A DNA stretch of 64,000 nucleotides. It comes from JAUZRW01 sp964549915 (GTDB taxonomy: Bacteria > Chloroflexota > Anaerolineae > Aggregatilineales > Phototrophicaceae). The stretch lies in NCBI GenBank assembly GCA_964549915.1, contig CAZJWX010000004.1, positions 62,001 to 126,000 of the forward strand. The letters run 5' to 3'. Each line of letters begins with the position of its first letter. The first letter of the stretch is position 1. Both the position numbers and the translations under genes were made by a program. The notes under the pieces are model-generated. The model made no database searches. It saw only the letters and a list, made by a program, of their open reading frames with translations, and was not told the origin of the DNA. Shown here piece by piece: positions 29,172-38,236 of this stretch.

Positions 29172-30152
29172 ATGTCAACCAGAGAGATCATTGCGGAAAA
29201 CCTCGTGAAGCGCTACGGCGATTTCACCGCAGTCAACGGGGTCTCGTTTCATGTGCAGGCCGGGGAAGTTTTCGGCTTCCTGGGGCCGAACGGGGCGGGC
29301 AAGAGCACAACCGTCATCATGCTCACTACACTGGGGCTTCCCACCGAAGGGCACGGCAGCGTCGGCGGATTCGATGTCGTCAAACAGGCCGCACAGGTGC
29401 GCCGGGTAGCCGGGGTTGCCCTGCAGGAAATCGGCCTTGATCCGCTCATGCGCTCAATGGAATTGCTGACCATTCAGGGGCAGACCTTCGGCATGAGCCG
29501 CAAGCAGGCACGCGCCCGCGCCGATGAGCTGCTGCACATCGTCAAGCTGGAGAACTTCAAAGATCGCCCTGTGGGCAAGTACAGCGGCGGTATGCGTCGT
29601 CGCCTTGATCTGGCGATGGCACTGGTGCACGAACCAGAAATCCTCTTCCTGGATGAACCGACCACCGGCCTCGACCCCGCCAGCCGCCGGGATGTGTGGG
29701 AAGAAGTGCGCCGCCTGAACCGTGAACTGGGCATGACGATATTCCTGACCACGCAATACTTGGAAGAAGCCGACGAACTGGCCGACCGCATCGCCATCAT
29801 CGACCGGGGCGAAATTGCCGCTGAAGGCGAACCCGAAGAACTGAAAGCCCAGGTTGGTGGCGAGGCCATCAACCTCACACTCAAGAACATGGAAGATGTC
29901 AAACGTGCCCGCAGCGAGTTGAGCGAGATGGCAGAGCGCGTTCAGGTGGATCGTACGATGCTGCGTCTCTACATGAAAAAATCCGCCGCCGCCGTTCCCA
30001 CCGTCGTCAATCGCTTGCAAGCGGCTGGCATCGAAATGGCCTCGCTGACCCTGACCCAGCCCACGCTGGATGATGTCTTCTTGCAGGTCACCGGGCAGCG
30101 CTACGACGCTGAAGGCGAAACACCCACTGAAGAAACCGCCGAAGTCGCGTAA
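29172..30152 (+). CDS. ABC exporter ATP-binding protein, DrrA-like
   Basis: This is the ATPase of an ABC-2 type exporter, in the daunorubicin-resistance (DrrA) group. It has Walker A GPNGAGKST, signature YSGGMRRRLDLAMAL, Walker B ILFLDEPTTGLDP and a C-terminal extension of about 80 residues typical of the group (ITLTQPTLDDVFLQVTG resembles the DrrA end). It pairs with the permease at 30185. The MarR gene upstream suggests export of a toxic compound or drug. Confidence 0.93.
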   Translation: MSTREIIAENLVKRYGDFTAVNGVSFHVQAGEVFGFLGPNGAGKSTTVIMLTTLGLPTEGHGSVGGFDVVKQAAQVRRVAGVALQEIGLDPLMRSMELLTIQGQTFGMSRKQARARADELLHIVKLENFKDRPVGKYSGGMRRRLDLAMALVHEPEILFLDEPTTGLDPASRRDVWEEVRRLNRELGMTIFLTTQYLEEADELADRIAIIDRGEIAAEGEPEELKAQVGGEAINLTLKNMEDVKRARSELSEMAERVQVDRTMLRLYMKKSAAAVPTVVNRLQAAGIEMASLTLTQPTLDDVFLQVTGQRYDAEGETPTEETAEVA

Positions 30153-30184
30153 AACATGTAGAAACCTGAGGAGAGAATACCGTC

Positions 30185-31024
30185 ATGGCAAGCATTACTA
30201 CACGAGATGCTGTTGTCTCGCAAAAGCAGCACGGCACCGCAGCGACCAGCGGCAGGATGCCCTTCTGGCTGCAAGTCACTACGATGACCTGGCGCAGCCT
30301 GCTGGTGACCTTCCGCACGCCATCTGCCATCCTTCCGCCGCTGATCCTGGGTGGTTTCTTCCTGGTGATCTATGAAGCGCAGTTGGGCAACGCTTCCGAT
30401 TTCTTCCTGCGCGGCGTGGATTACATCAACTTCATCCTGCCCCTGTCGATTGTCAGTTCCGCCCTGAGTGGCGCAGGCGTGGCCGGGCAGAGCCTCGTAC
30501 GCGACATTGAGAGCGGCTACTTCGACAAATTGATGCTGACGCCGGTCAGCCGCGCGGCGCTCATCCTGGGGCCAACCATTGCAGGCGCGGTCATCCTGGC
30601 GTTGCAATCGGCTTTCATTGTCACCGTCGGCCTCTTAATGGGATTGAATCCGGCGACGGGTGTGCTGGGGCTGCTCACACTGATCAGTCTGGCGCTGCTG
30701 CTCGGCTTGAGCTTCGCGGGGTTCACCATCGGCATCGCTCTGCTGACGGGTAATGCCGCAGCGACACAGAGCGGCAACTTCCTGTTCTTCCCGCTGACCT
30801 TCCTGACGGCGACTTTCGTGCCGATTGAACTGCTTTCAGGGTGGATCAAAGTCGCCACCCAGGTGAATCCCATCACCTACATCCTGGATGCCATGCGCTC
30901 CCTGATGATCGACGGCTGGGATACCCAGAAATTGCTGATTGGGCTGGCGGCCTGCGGGATACTGGGGGCGATCACCTTCGCCTTCAGCCTCTACGGTCTG
31001 CGGGTGCGCACCAGTCGCAAGTGA
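30185..31024 (+). CDS. ABC-2 type exporter permease, DrrB-like
   Basis: This is a six-helix ABC-2 permease of 279 residues. The N-terminal MTWRSLLVTFRTPSAILPP, the central RDIESGYFDKLMLTPVSR (the ABC-2 signature region) and the stretch FLFFPLTFLTATFVPIELL are typical of DrrB proteins. It follows the ATPase by 32 bases and forms the exporter with it. Confidence 0.92.
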   Translation: MASITTRDAVVSQKQHGTAATSGRMPFWLQVTTMTWRSLLVTFRTPSAILPPLILGGFFLVIYEAQLGNASDFFLRGVDYINFILPLSIVSSALSGAGVAGQSLVRDIESGYFDKLMLTPVSRAALILGPTIAGAVILALQSAFIVTVGLLMGLNPATGVLGLLTLISLALLLGLSFAGFTIGIALLTGNAAATQSGNFLFFPLTFLTATFVPIELLSGWIKVATQVNPITYILDAMRSLMIDGWDTQKLLIGLAACGILGAITFAFSLYGLRVRTSRK

Positions 31025-31123
31025 GATCGCAGCAGCAGAACAACGAGAACCTGGTGTATGATGACGAGGGGAACGGTGTGATCTCCTCGTCTTTGCGTTT
31101 CATAGAAGGGTGTTGTTGCAGAT

Positions 31124-31555
31124 ATGGATCACGAATTCATTATGGATTGTGTCGTCCCGCGCCGGATCAAATTATTCTGGATCGGCCTGGGACTCGTGGT
31201 CGCGCTGTTGATCTTCTGGCTCCAGCGCGAGAACTGGCTGCTATGGGGGCTGGTAGGCTATATGTCACTGCGCGTACCGCTTTATTCGCCGGATGTGTAC
31301 GTCTACAGTGATGGCGTGGAAGTGAATCGCTTCGGCTTCAAAAATTTCCTGCACTGGACGGACATCCGGGGCGTGCGCGTCAGCAAGCTCAACAGTCAAA
31401 TCTTCCCCAGCGGCATCCCCAATTGGGTCGGCTGGCTCTTCTACGATTTCCTGCTGATCAATTTCTGGCGCACGAATTACAAAGAGGCAATGGACTACAT
31501 CGCAGAGCACGTGGACACCACGCAGCAATTGCAGCAAGGGCGAGTCTATCGCTAG
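31124..31555 (+). CDS. Hypothetical membrane protein, 143 residues
   Basis: One or two hydrophobic segments lie near the N-terminus (about 16-48), followed by a soluble domain with YVYSDGVEVNRFGFKNFLHWTDIRGVRV. That pattern resembles the bacterial PH-like domains of small membrane proteins, but the match is only by eye. It lies 99 bases after the exporter permease and may or may not belong to that operon. Function unknown. Confidence 0.7.
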   Translation: MDHEFIMDCVVPRRIKLFWIGLGLVVALLIFWLQRENWLLWGLVGYMSLRVPLYSPDVYVYSDGVEVNRFGFKNFLHWTDIRGVRVSKLNSQIFPSGIPNWVGWLFYDFLLINFWRTNYKEAMDYIAEHVDTTQQLQQGRVYR

Positions 31556-31583
31556 GGGTATCTCATACGGAGACACCCCTAGC
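31551..31583 (+). terminator. Hairpin after the hypothetical membrane protein
   Basis: GCTAGGGGT at 31551-31559 pairs with ACCCCTAGC at 31575-31583. The left arm overlaps the stop region of the gene. There is no T run, so it may be a weak or Rho-assisted end, or part of the convergent gene's 3' boundary. Confidence 0.45.
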
Positions 31584-31655
31584 CCACGAGAAACCTGCCT
31601 AACCACTGCCATTGAAATGGCGTGGCTTGCGGCGGGTTCAAAATCTGTCACTGGA

Positions 31656-33041
31656 TTAGTCGTCGGGATTGACCTGAATAGGCGTTGGTGACGGAGTTTG
31701 TGCCTGGATGGTCGCCGTCGCTGCAATGTCCGTGTAGTCTTCGGTGATCGTGACATTGCCCAGACCACGCACCACTGTCACCCAGGTCTGCCCCGGCTTC
31801 ATCTTGATCGGCGTATTGTCGCCATAGATGATCTGCAAGGCGCTGCCCGGTTCGCGATCCCGACGACGCCAATACCCCTGGTAGAGCTGTCCGTCGCGCA
31901 GCAAATACGCGAAGCCCTGATCCCATAATTCGATCCCTAGCGAACTGTAATTGGCTCCCGGCGGGAACAAATCCGGGCGCTCTACGTGGGGTGCTTCGAT
32001 GAATACCAGATTCTCAACCCCGACCTGTTCGCCATTGCCGGCATCCAGGTGCGGCACACCATCGGTATAACGCAGGTACGTGCCACTTGCCGGATCGTAC
32101 TGCCAGCGCGACTCTGTGGGGCCATACCAGAACACCCCCGCATCATTGGCAGGCGTACCGTTCGGTGGCACGTCCTCGCCAAAGGCGAAGCCGAATGCGA
32201 TATAGCCCGTATTCGTGCCCTGGTTATCCGCCACTTCCCACATCAACTGCGTGTTGCCGAAGAGCGTGTGCTCACGCGCAACGCCAGCTTCGCGCAGGGA
32301 AGTATCGCGGCAGAAGACGACCACATTGCAGTTATTCGTCGGGTCTTCCGGATGCCCAACCGAAGGCGAAATCAACTGAAACTCGAAGAATTCTTCGCCG
32401 AGCAATAGCTGCTGAATCGGCTCACTGGTGCCAGAATACGTCAACAGGGCACGATACATCGTCACCAGTTCCATATCCATCAGGCGGGCGCTGCGGATCG
32501 AGCCGACTCGTTCCGGGGCTTCGCTGCGGAAGATCGCCGCAAAGCGGGTGACGCCACCCTCCGCCTCGTATTCATAGATCACATCCGCCGCATTGAGGCC
32601 ATACTGCGGGCGCACCACAGGCGGATAGTTCGAAATCTTCACGATCAAGTTACGCCGTGCTTGCGCTTCTTCGTTCGGATACGGCAGCCCGGTCAGGGGA
32701 TTGATGCCCTGTGGATAGCTAAAGGGGCCGATTGGTGTCGGGGTCGGCGTGGGCGTATTGGTAGGCGTGTTGGATGCCGTCGGCGTGGGCGTATTCGTCG
32801 GCGTCTGGGTTGCGGTAGCCGTATGAGTCGGGGTATTCGTCGGCGTCGCGGTTGGGCCGCTGGGCGTGTTGGTCGCAAACCCAAAACCACTCCCTGGCAG
32901 TGCGTCCGTCCCGGCGGGCGGCTGCTCCCCGCTGCCATCCGGCGTATTCGTGGCGAATTGTCCCTGGGCGTGTTGCGGCGCAGCAACCAGAGCGACGGTC
33001 AGCAGCAGCACGATGGAGAGCAAGCTCAATATGCGGTGCAT
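31656..33041 (-). CDS. Secreted DUF3048 domain protein with Thr/Pro-rich linker
   Basis: A signal peptide (residues 1-27, ending near PQHAQG) is followed by a low-complexity stretch of NTPT-type repeats (about 55-110) that tethers the domain away from the membrane or in the wall. The rest is DUF3048 (YerB-like): NLIVKISNYPPVVRPQYGL, then ADVIYEYEAEGGVTRFAAI and RVGSIRSARLMD. The family's role is not well known. I chose the ATG at 33041 because GAGGAA lies just upstream and the signal peptide begins there. It is convergent with the gene at 31124. Confidence 0.85.
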   Translation of the reverse strand: MHRILSLLSIVLLLTVALVAAPQHAQGQFATNTPDGSGEQPPAGTDALPGSGFGFATNTPSGPTATPTNTPTHTATATQTPTNTPTPTASNTPTNTPTPTPTPIGPFSYPQGINPLTGLPYPNEEAQARRNLIVKISNYPPVVRPQYGLNAADVIYEYEAEGGVTRFAAIFRSEAPERVGSIRSARLMDMELVTMYRALLTYSGTSEPIQQLLLGEEFFEFQLISPSVGHPEDPTNNCNVVVFCRDTSLREAGVAREHTLFGNTQLMWEVADNQGTNTGYIAFGFAFGEDVPPNGTPANDAGVFWYGPTESRWQYDPASGTYLRYTDGVPHLDAGNGEQVGVENLVFIEAPHVERPDLFPPGANYSSLGIELWDQGFAYLLRDGQLYQGYWRRRDREPGSALQIIYGDNTPIKMKPGQTWVTVVRGLGNVTITEDYTDIAATATIQAQTPSPTPIQVNPDD

Positions 33042-33144
33042 CAGTTCCTCGTTTGCAATCGTAACGGCAGTATCGCGTTTTAGCAGCGCATGAGTATACG
33101 AGCGCCCTACCGACTTGCACAGGGGCATGTTGGCACACGCAGAC

Positions 33145-33150
33145 TATAAT
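33145..33150 (+). promoter_or_regulatory. -10 box for the PIG-L gene
   Basis: A perfect TATAAT lies 64 bases before the deacetylase start codon. No -35 box is seen at the proper distance. It is supported by position only. Confidence 0.4.
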
Positions 33151-33213
33151 AGGGCTATCGTCGGACTCACCTGACGTGAGCAACTAGAACCGCTGCAAAT
33201 TGGAGCAACCCAG

Positions 33214-34098
33214 ATGGCAAAGCGCCGTTTATTGATTTCCTATGCCCATCCTGATGACGAGAGCTTCGGCAATGGCGGCCTGATCGCCAAATATGTCGCT
33301 GAAGGGGTCGATGTCTACCTGATCTGTGCGACGGATGGTGATGCGGGTACCATCCCGGAAGAGATGCAAGACCAGTACGAGACCGTGCGGGAACTGCGCC
33401 TGGCGGAACTGGACTGCGCCGCACAGACGCTCGGTCTGACGCGAGTGTACAAATTCGGCTATCACGACAGCGGCATGATGCAAAATGACCAGAAAGACCA
33501 GCCCGATGCGCTCTGGTATAACTGGCAGCACAAACCAGATGAGGTTTTGCGCAAAGTTGTGGATGTCATCCGCGAAGTGAAGCCGCATGTCGTGCTGACT
33601 TTCGACCGCTACGGCGGCTATGGACACCCGGATCACATTGCCATTCAGCAGGCGACGACCCGGGCTTTCGAGTTGGCGGGGGATGACAGCTACGTCACGG
33701 AGCAACCGCCCTACCAACCGCAGAAACTCTATTATTCGGGCATTCCCGCGGCCATGCTGCGGATCGGGTTATGGTGGCTGAAGCTGCGTGGCAAAGATGT
33801 GCGACGGATGGGCGTCAACAAAGACATCGATTTCCAGGCCATCGTAGATCACATCGAACCGAAACATGCCAGCGTAGATATTTCGGATTATCTGGATGCC
33901 TGGGACGAAGCCTCTGCCTGCCACAAGAGCCAGGGCGGCGGACGAATCCATACGATGCCGAACTGGCTGCGCCGCATACTTTCCGGCAGGCAGGGCTTTA
34001 CGCGCATTTTCCCGGAACCGCCGCGCGATGTCGTGGACGAGCATGATTTATTCGCTGGCGTCACGCTCGCAGAAGAGGAGCCGGAGCCAGTGGCATGA
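33214..34098 (+). CDS. PIG-L/LmbE family deacetylase
   Basis: This zinc-dependent N-deacetylase family acts on GlcNAc-type substrates (for example GlcNAc-inositol or GlcNAc-malate in low-molecular-weight thiol synthesis). The metal and catalytic motif AHPDDESFGNGG (about residues 11-22) and the second motif YGGYGHPDHIAIQQ (about 134-147) are intact. The 294 residues match MshB/BshB-like members. Without neighbouring thiol genes the substrate is open. Its last codons overlap the next gene. Confidence 0.9.
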   Translation: MAKRRLLISYAHPDDESFGNGGLIAKYVAEGVDVYLICATDGDAGTIPEEMQDQYETVRELRLAELDCAAQTLGLTRVYKFGYHDSGMMQNDQKDQPDALWYNWQHKPDEVLRKVVDVIREVKPHVVLTFDRYGGYGHPDHIAIQQATTRAFELAGDDSYVTEQPPYQPQKLYYSGIPAAMLRIGLWWLKLRGKDVRRMGVNKDIDFQAIVDHIEPKHASVDISDYLDAWDEASACHKSQGGGRIHTMPNWLRRILSGRQGFTRIFPEPPRDVVDEHDLFAGVTLAEEEPEPVA

Positions 34099-34496
34099 GC
34101 GCCCAAACCCAGGACGAAGGTGCGCCGCCCGTTGAGCGCTTGCTGGATGCCATTGATTTGATCGAGGCGGGTCGCAAAGCGGAAGCCCGCCCGATCTTAC
34201 GTGGTTTGATCCGCGAGAACAGCGATTTTGAAGATGCGTGGCTCTGGATGAGCGTCGCCGTTGACTCGGTGGATCAGAGCATTGTCAGCCTCGAAAACGT
34301 CCTGCGCATCAACCCCAGCAACACCCGCGCTGCCGAAGCGCTCTATCGGCTGCGTCAGCGCGACTTACTCAGTGAACGACGCCGCAGCCGCCTGGAATTC
34401 ATCCGCGATACGGCTCGTGCGCTCTTCTGGCTGGTGGTGATGACGCTGCTCTTCGCCGTGCTGTTCACCTCGTTATTCGAAATGAGTGCCGTTTGA
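34095..34496 (+). CDS. Small TPR-like membrane-anchored protein
   Basis: The first 95 residues look like one or two TPR helices (AIDLIEAGRKAEARPILRGL, then SLENVLRINPSNTRAAEALY), and a single transmembrane helix ends the protein (FWLVVMTLLFAVLFTSLF). The start overlaps the stop of the PIG-L gene by four bases, so the two are coupled. No function is recognised. Confidence 0.75.
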   Translation: MSAQTQDEGAPPVERLLDAIDLIEAGRKAEARPILRGLIRENSDFEDAWLWMSVAVDSVDQSIVSLENVLRINPSNTRAAEALYRLRQRDLLSERRRSRLEFIRDTARALFWLVVMTLLFAVLFTSLFEMSAV

Positions 34497-36731
34497 AGCC
34501 TGACCTACGCCGTTTGCGCGCAAGGTGCGCACCACGTTTTCCGGCGTCAACGGAATCTTATCGAACCAGACACCTGTCGCATCATAAAGCGCGGCGGCAA
34601 TCGCACCCGCCAGCGGGATCATGGGCATCTCCGCCATACCGCGTGCCCCCCAGGGGCCTTGTGGATCGGGAACTTCCAGAATGACCGAATCGACTTTCGC
34701 CGGAATATCCATGATTCCCGGAATCAAGTACGTGCTCAAGCGCGGATTGAGGATGAAACCATCCTTAAGCTGTAAATTCTCCGTCACGGCATACCCGTAG
34801 GCCTGGATCACACCACCTTCGATTTGGCCTTCGACCAACTGCGGATTGATGGCCTTGCCCACATCATCTGCACAGACCACCCGCTCGACGAAGATGTGCC
34901 CGGTCTCGATATCGACGGAAAGCTCCACCGACTGCGCCACGTAGCCGTAGGTGATGTTGGCATCCCCCTTGCCCGTTTCCGGGTCAATCATCTCGGTCGC
35001 ACGCGGCGTGAAACGCATCTCGCCCACTGCCGGACGGTTCTCGTTACGCCACGCTTCCAGGGCACGATCCGCCGCTCCCAGTATGGCGTTACCTGCCATA
35101 AAAGTCAGGCGGGAAGCCGAGGCCGAGCCGGAGTCCCCCGTGTAAGCCGTATCCGAGACGAACATCTCCACGCGCTCGTAGTCGACTCCCAGGGCTTCCG
35201 CCGCCATCTGCCGGAACGCTGTATGCGCCCCCTGCCCGACATCCGCACCAGAATGATAGACCACTGCACGTTCGATTTCAGCCGCGCCATGCAGTTCAAT
35301 TCGAGCTTCGCAGCGCTCATCAAAGCCGAAAGAATAGCCGATATTCTTGAATCCGCAGGCCATCCCACGACCACGCCGGATGCTGGTCGCAGAACCCGGC
35401 AGCGTCTGAAACGACTTGAAAGGCCCCGCTGCGGCCAGCGGTTCCTGCCACTGGCTGGCTTCGGCACAGGCTTCGATCACCTGCGGCATACTGACACCAG
35501 CCGGAAGCACCGCCATCGAGAGCGCCTCACTGCCTTCGCGAAAACAGTTCTTCAGGCGAATTTCGACCGGATCCATGTTCAGCGCGGCAGCGAGCTTATT
35601 CATCTGGCTCTCTGCGACGAAGGCTCCCTGCGGCGCACCGAACCCCCGGAAAGCTCCTCCCGGAACGGTTGTCGTGTACAGCGCGTGACTATCGACGCGG
35701 GCATTGGGCACTTCGTAGGGGCCAGCAACCGTCAGATGCAAATTGCCCAGCACCTTGTTGCTGGTGTAGTTGTAAGCGCCGCCATCCAGGTAAGCATCGG
35801 CTTCCACAGCGACGATTTTGCCATCTTTCGTAGCCCCCCAGCGCGTTTCGACGATAGCACGGTGCCGCTTGTGATGCCCGACGATGCTCTCTTCCCGCGA
35901 CCACTGCGACCGAATCGGGCGCGTCTCTCCGCGTTCGTGCAATTTCCAGGCTGCAAGGGCCATCACAATCTGCATGGACATATCTTCGCGCCCACCGAAG
36001 GCACCGCCGATAGCCGGGTAGATCACGCGAATCCTGTCGTCGGGCAAATCCAGCGCATGACCGATCTGCCACAGGTCTTCGTGCGTCCACTGCCCGGCAA
36101 TCTCAATCGTCACGCGGCCTTCGGCATCCACATAGCTGACGGCGGCCTCCGGCTGTAAATAGGCGTGTTCCTGGTGCGGGACTTCATAGCGCCCTTCGAT
36201 GATGACCTCTGCGTCACGCCAACCCGCGTCCATATCCCCCTTGCGGATGACGTAATGTTTGATGGTGTTGGTTCCGTTTTCGGGATGCACCAGCACCTCA
36301 TCTTCCAGGGCTGCGTAGACATCATCAACCAGGGGCAGCGGCTCCCATTCGATTTCGATGCATTCCGCCGCTCGTTGGGCAGCATCCGGCGTTTCCGCGA
36401 CGACTAACGCAACCTGATCGCCTTCCCAGCGGCTGACATCCGCCGGAACTTTGCTGCGCCCCGTATCATTCAGTCCGATCATCACGGGCTGGTCGTACAT
36501 GGTCAGGCCATATTCATTGACCGGAACATCCTGCGCGGTGAAGATCGCCACCACACCCGGAATCGCTTCCGCCGCAGATAAATCCATGCTGCGCATACGG
36601 GCGTGCGGCTGACCGCTGAAGACGATTTTCGCATGTAGATAGTCCGTGCGCTGAACATCGCCGGGATAGAGCGTCTCTCCGGTCACCTTACCGGGTGCAT
36701 CCACCCTGAACTTCGATTCACCGATTGTCAT
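34473..36731 (-). CDS. xdhA: Xanthine dehydrogenase-type molybdopterin-binding subunit
   Basis: This is the large catalytic subunit of a molybdenum hydroxylase, which would oxidise purines such as hypoxanthine or xanthine, or another N-heterocycle. The molybdopterin-binding GGAFGGREDM, and near the C-terminus the active-site glutamate in GARGMAEMPM, match the family, although GMAEM departs from the usual GVGEP. It has 752 residues, which is normal for a subunit without its own iron-sulfur domain. It follows the FAD/[2Fe-2S] subunit and is the last gene of the leftward locus. Substrate not proven. Confidence 0.9.
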   Translation of the reverse strand: MTIGESKFRVDAPGKVTGETLYPGDVQRTDYLHAKIVFSGQPHARMRSMDLSAAEAIPGVVAIFTAQDVPVNEYGLTMYDQPVMIGLNDTGRSKVPADVSRWEGDQVALVVAETPDAAQRAAECIEIEWEPLPLVDDVYAALEDEVLVHPENGTNTIKHYVIRKGDMDAGWRDAEVIIEGRYEVPHQEHAYLQPEAAVSYVDAEGRVTIEIAGQWTHEDLWQIGHALDLPDDRIRVIYPAIGGAFGGREDMSMQIVMALAAWKLHERGETRPIRSQWSREESIVGHHKRHRAIVETRWGATKDGKIVAVEADAYLDGGAYNYTSNKVLGNLHLTVAGPYEVPNARVDSHALYTTTVPGGAFRGFGAPQGAFVAESQMNKLAAALNMDPVEIRLKNCFREGSEALSMAVLPAGVSMPQVIEACAEASQWQEPLAAAGPFKSFQTLPGSATSIRRGRGMACGFKNIGYSFGFDERCEARIELHGAAEIERAVVYHSGADVGQGAHTAFRQMAAEALGVDYERVEMFVSDTAYTGDSGSASASRLTFMAGNAILGAADRALEAWRNENRPAVGEMRFTPRATEMIDPETGKGDANITYGYVAQSVELSVDIETGHIFVERVVCADDVGKAINPQLVEGQIEGGVIQAYGYAVTENLQLKDGFILNPRLSTYLIPGIMDIPAKVDSVILEVPDPQGPWGARGMAEMPMIPLAGAIAAALYDATGVWFDKIPLTPENVVRTLRANGVGQASNGTHFE

Positions 36732-36745
36732 CGTCGTCTACCCCA

Positions 36746-38236
36746 TCACCCCTTCTGATTCTTCTTGCTTACAGCGGCCTGATCGACAGCCGCCATGATC
36801 TTGTAGTAACCCGTGCAACGGCAGAGATTCCCGCTGAAGGCCTGCCGCACCTGCTCCGGAGACGGTGCCTCGTTCTCTTCCAGCAACTTGGCGCCGGACA
36901 TCAGGAATCCGGGGATGCAGAAGCCACACTGCACAGCCCCCTGCTCGATGAAGGCTTGTTGCAGCGGGTGCAAATCTCCGTTCGCCAGCCCCTCAATGGT
37001 CACAATTTCCGCGCCGTGTGCCCGCGCCGAAGGAACCAGGCAAGACATCACCGCCATGCCATCGAGATAGACCGTACAAGCACCGCATTCGCCCTCAGCG
37101 CAGCCTTCCTTGGTGCCCGTCAATTGCCCCTGACCCAATACAGGCGATGCCTCATCGCGCAGCCAATCAAGCAGCGTTTTGTGAACACTGGCGGGAGCCG
37201 ATAGTGCCCTACCATTGATTGTCGTCTGGATGGTCGCGCCGTCTTCATGCACGGCAGCGTACTCCCTGCCTGTGGGGAATTTCCCATCTGGCACGCTGCC
37301 CCAGAGCAGCACCGGATTCTGCGGCCATTCCGCCGCCTGCTGATTCTCGCGCAGGGCAGCCAAACCACGCTGCACCATGACGCGCACCATCTCCCGCCGA
37401 TACTCCGCAGACCCGCGCAGATCATCAATCGGAGCAACAGAGTCCATCGCCAATCGAGCGGCCTCGGCGATTTCCGCCTCCGTCAGCGTCTTTCCTACCA
37501 GATATTCTTCTGCAACCGGAGAAGCCACAATCGTCGGGGCGACGCTTCCTTGCGCAATGCTGGCAGACGTCACAGTGTCGCCATCGAAGCTCAGAACCAG
37601 CGTGATATGCACCACTGAAATTGCCTGCGCCCGACGCAAACCGAGCTTCACGAAGAGACCGCGTTGATTGGCATTCATCGCCGGAAAACGGATCGCGGTC
37701 AGCATTTCGTCTGGCTCCATCACCGTGTTGCGAACGCCCGTGTAGAAGGCATCCAGCGGCACATGACGTTCCCCACGATCCGCTGAAACCAGAGTCACCG
37801 TCGCGCCCATCGCCGCCAGTGGCGAAATGGTATCGTTGGCGGGGCTGGCGGTAATCAGATTCCCGGCGATGGTGGCCCGGTTACGAAGCTGCGGCGAACC
37901 GACTTCCCAACAAGCCTGCGCCAGGGGCAGCGCCCGCTCTTGCAGCAATCGGGAAGCGACGACCTGGTTGTGCGTCACCAGCGGCCCCAGGCGAATCGTG
38001 CCATCGTCCTCCTGAGTAATTTCAGCGAGGCCGGGGATGCGCGTGACATCAATCAACACTTCTACGCCAGGCCGCCCACGTCGCTCCAGTTCGAGCAGAA
38101 TATCGGTGCCGCCCGCCACAATCCGCGCCGCCGCGCCATACTGTTTGAGCAGGGCCAGCGTATCATCTACCGTTGTCGGTGTCTCATAGCGCCGGATATG
38201 CTGCCCGGCGAGTTGTACTTCATGCATGATCTTCAT
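36746..38236 (-). CDS. Fused FAD-binding and [2Fe-2S] subunit of a molybdenum hydroxylase
   Basis: The N-terminal part (1 to about 300) is a CoxM/XdhB-type FAD domain with AGGTDILLELERRG and TIAGNLITASPANDT. The C-terminal part (about 335-496) is a CoxS/XdhC-type domain with two [2Fe-2S] clusters: EGCAEGECGACTVYLDG and CGFCIPGF with CRCTGYYK. Electrons pass from the molybdenum site through the clusters to FAD. The order is the reverse of eukaryotic-type enzymes and equals a fusion of xdhB with xdhC. It overlaps the hydantoinase gene by 17 bases. Confidence 0.9.
   Translation of the reverse strand: MKIMHEVQLAGQHIRRYETPTTVDDTLALLKQYGAAARIVAGGTDILLELERRGRPGVEVLIDVTRIPGLAEITQEDDGTIRLGPLVTHNQVVASRLLQERALPLAQACWEVGSPQLRNRATIAGNLITASPANDTISPLAAMGATVTLVSADRGERHVPLDAFYTGVRNTVMEPDEMLTAIRFPAMNANQRGLFVKLGLRRAQAISVVHITLVLSFDGDTVTSASIAQGSVAPTIVASPVAEEYLVGKTLTEAEIAEAARLAMDSVAPIDDLRGSAEYRREMVRVMVQRGLAALRENQQAAEWPQNPVLLWGSVPDGKFPTGREYAAVHEDGATIQTTINGRALSAPASVHKTLLDWLRDEASPVLGQGQLTGTKEGCAEGECGACTVYLDGMAVMSCLVPSARAHGAEIVTIEGLANGDLHPLQQAFIEQGAVQCGFCIPGFLMSGAKLLEENEAPSPEQVRQAFSGNLCRCTGYYKIMAAVDQAAVSKKNQKG

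Noticed and set aside
32700..32890. Repetitive DNA that could suggest a CRISPR or tandem array
   Set aside because: It encodes the Thr/Pro-rich linker of the DUF3048 protein; the units are short, irregular and in frame.
34824..36158. Plus-strand open frame of 444 codons
   Set aside because: It is antisense to the molybdopterin subunit and shows no recognisable domain.
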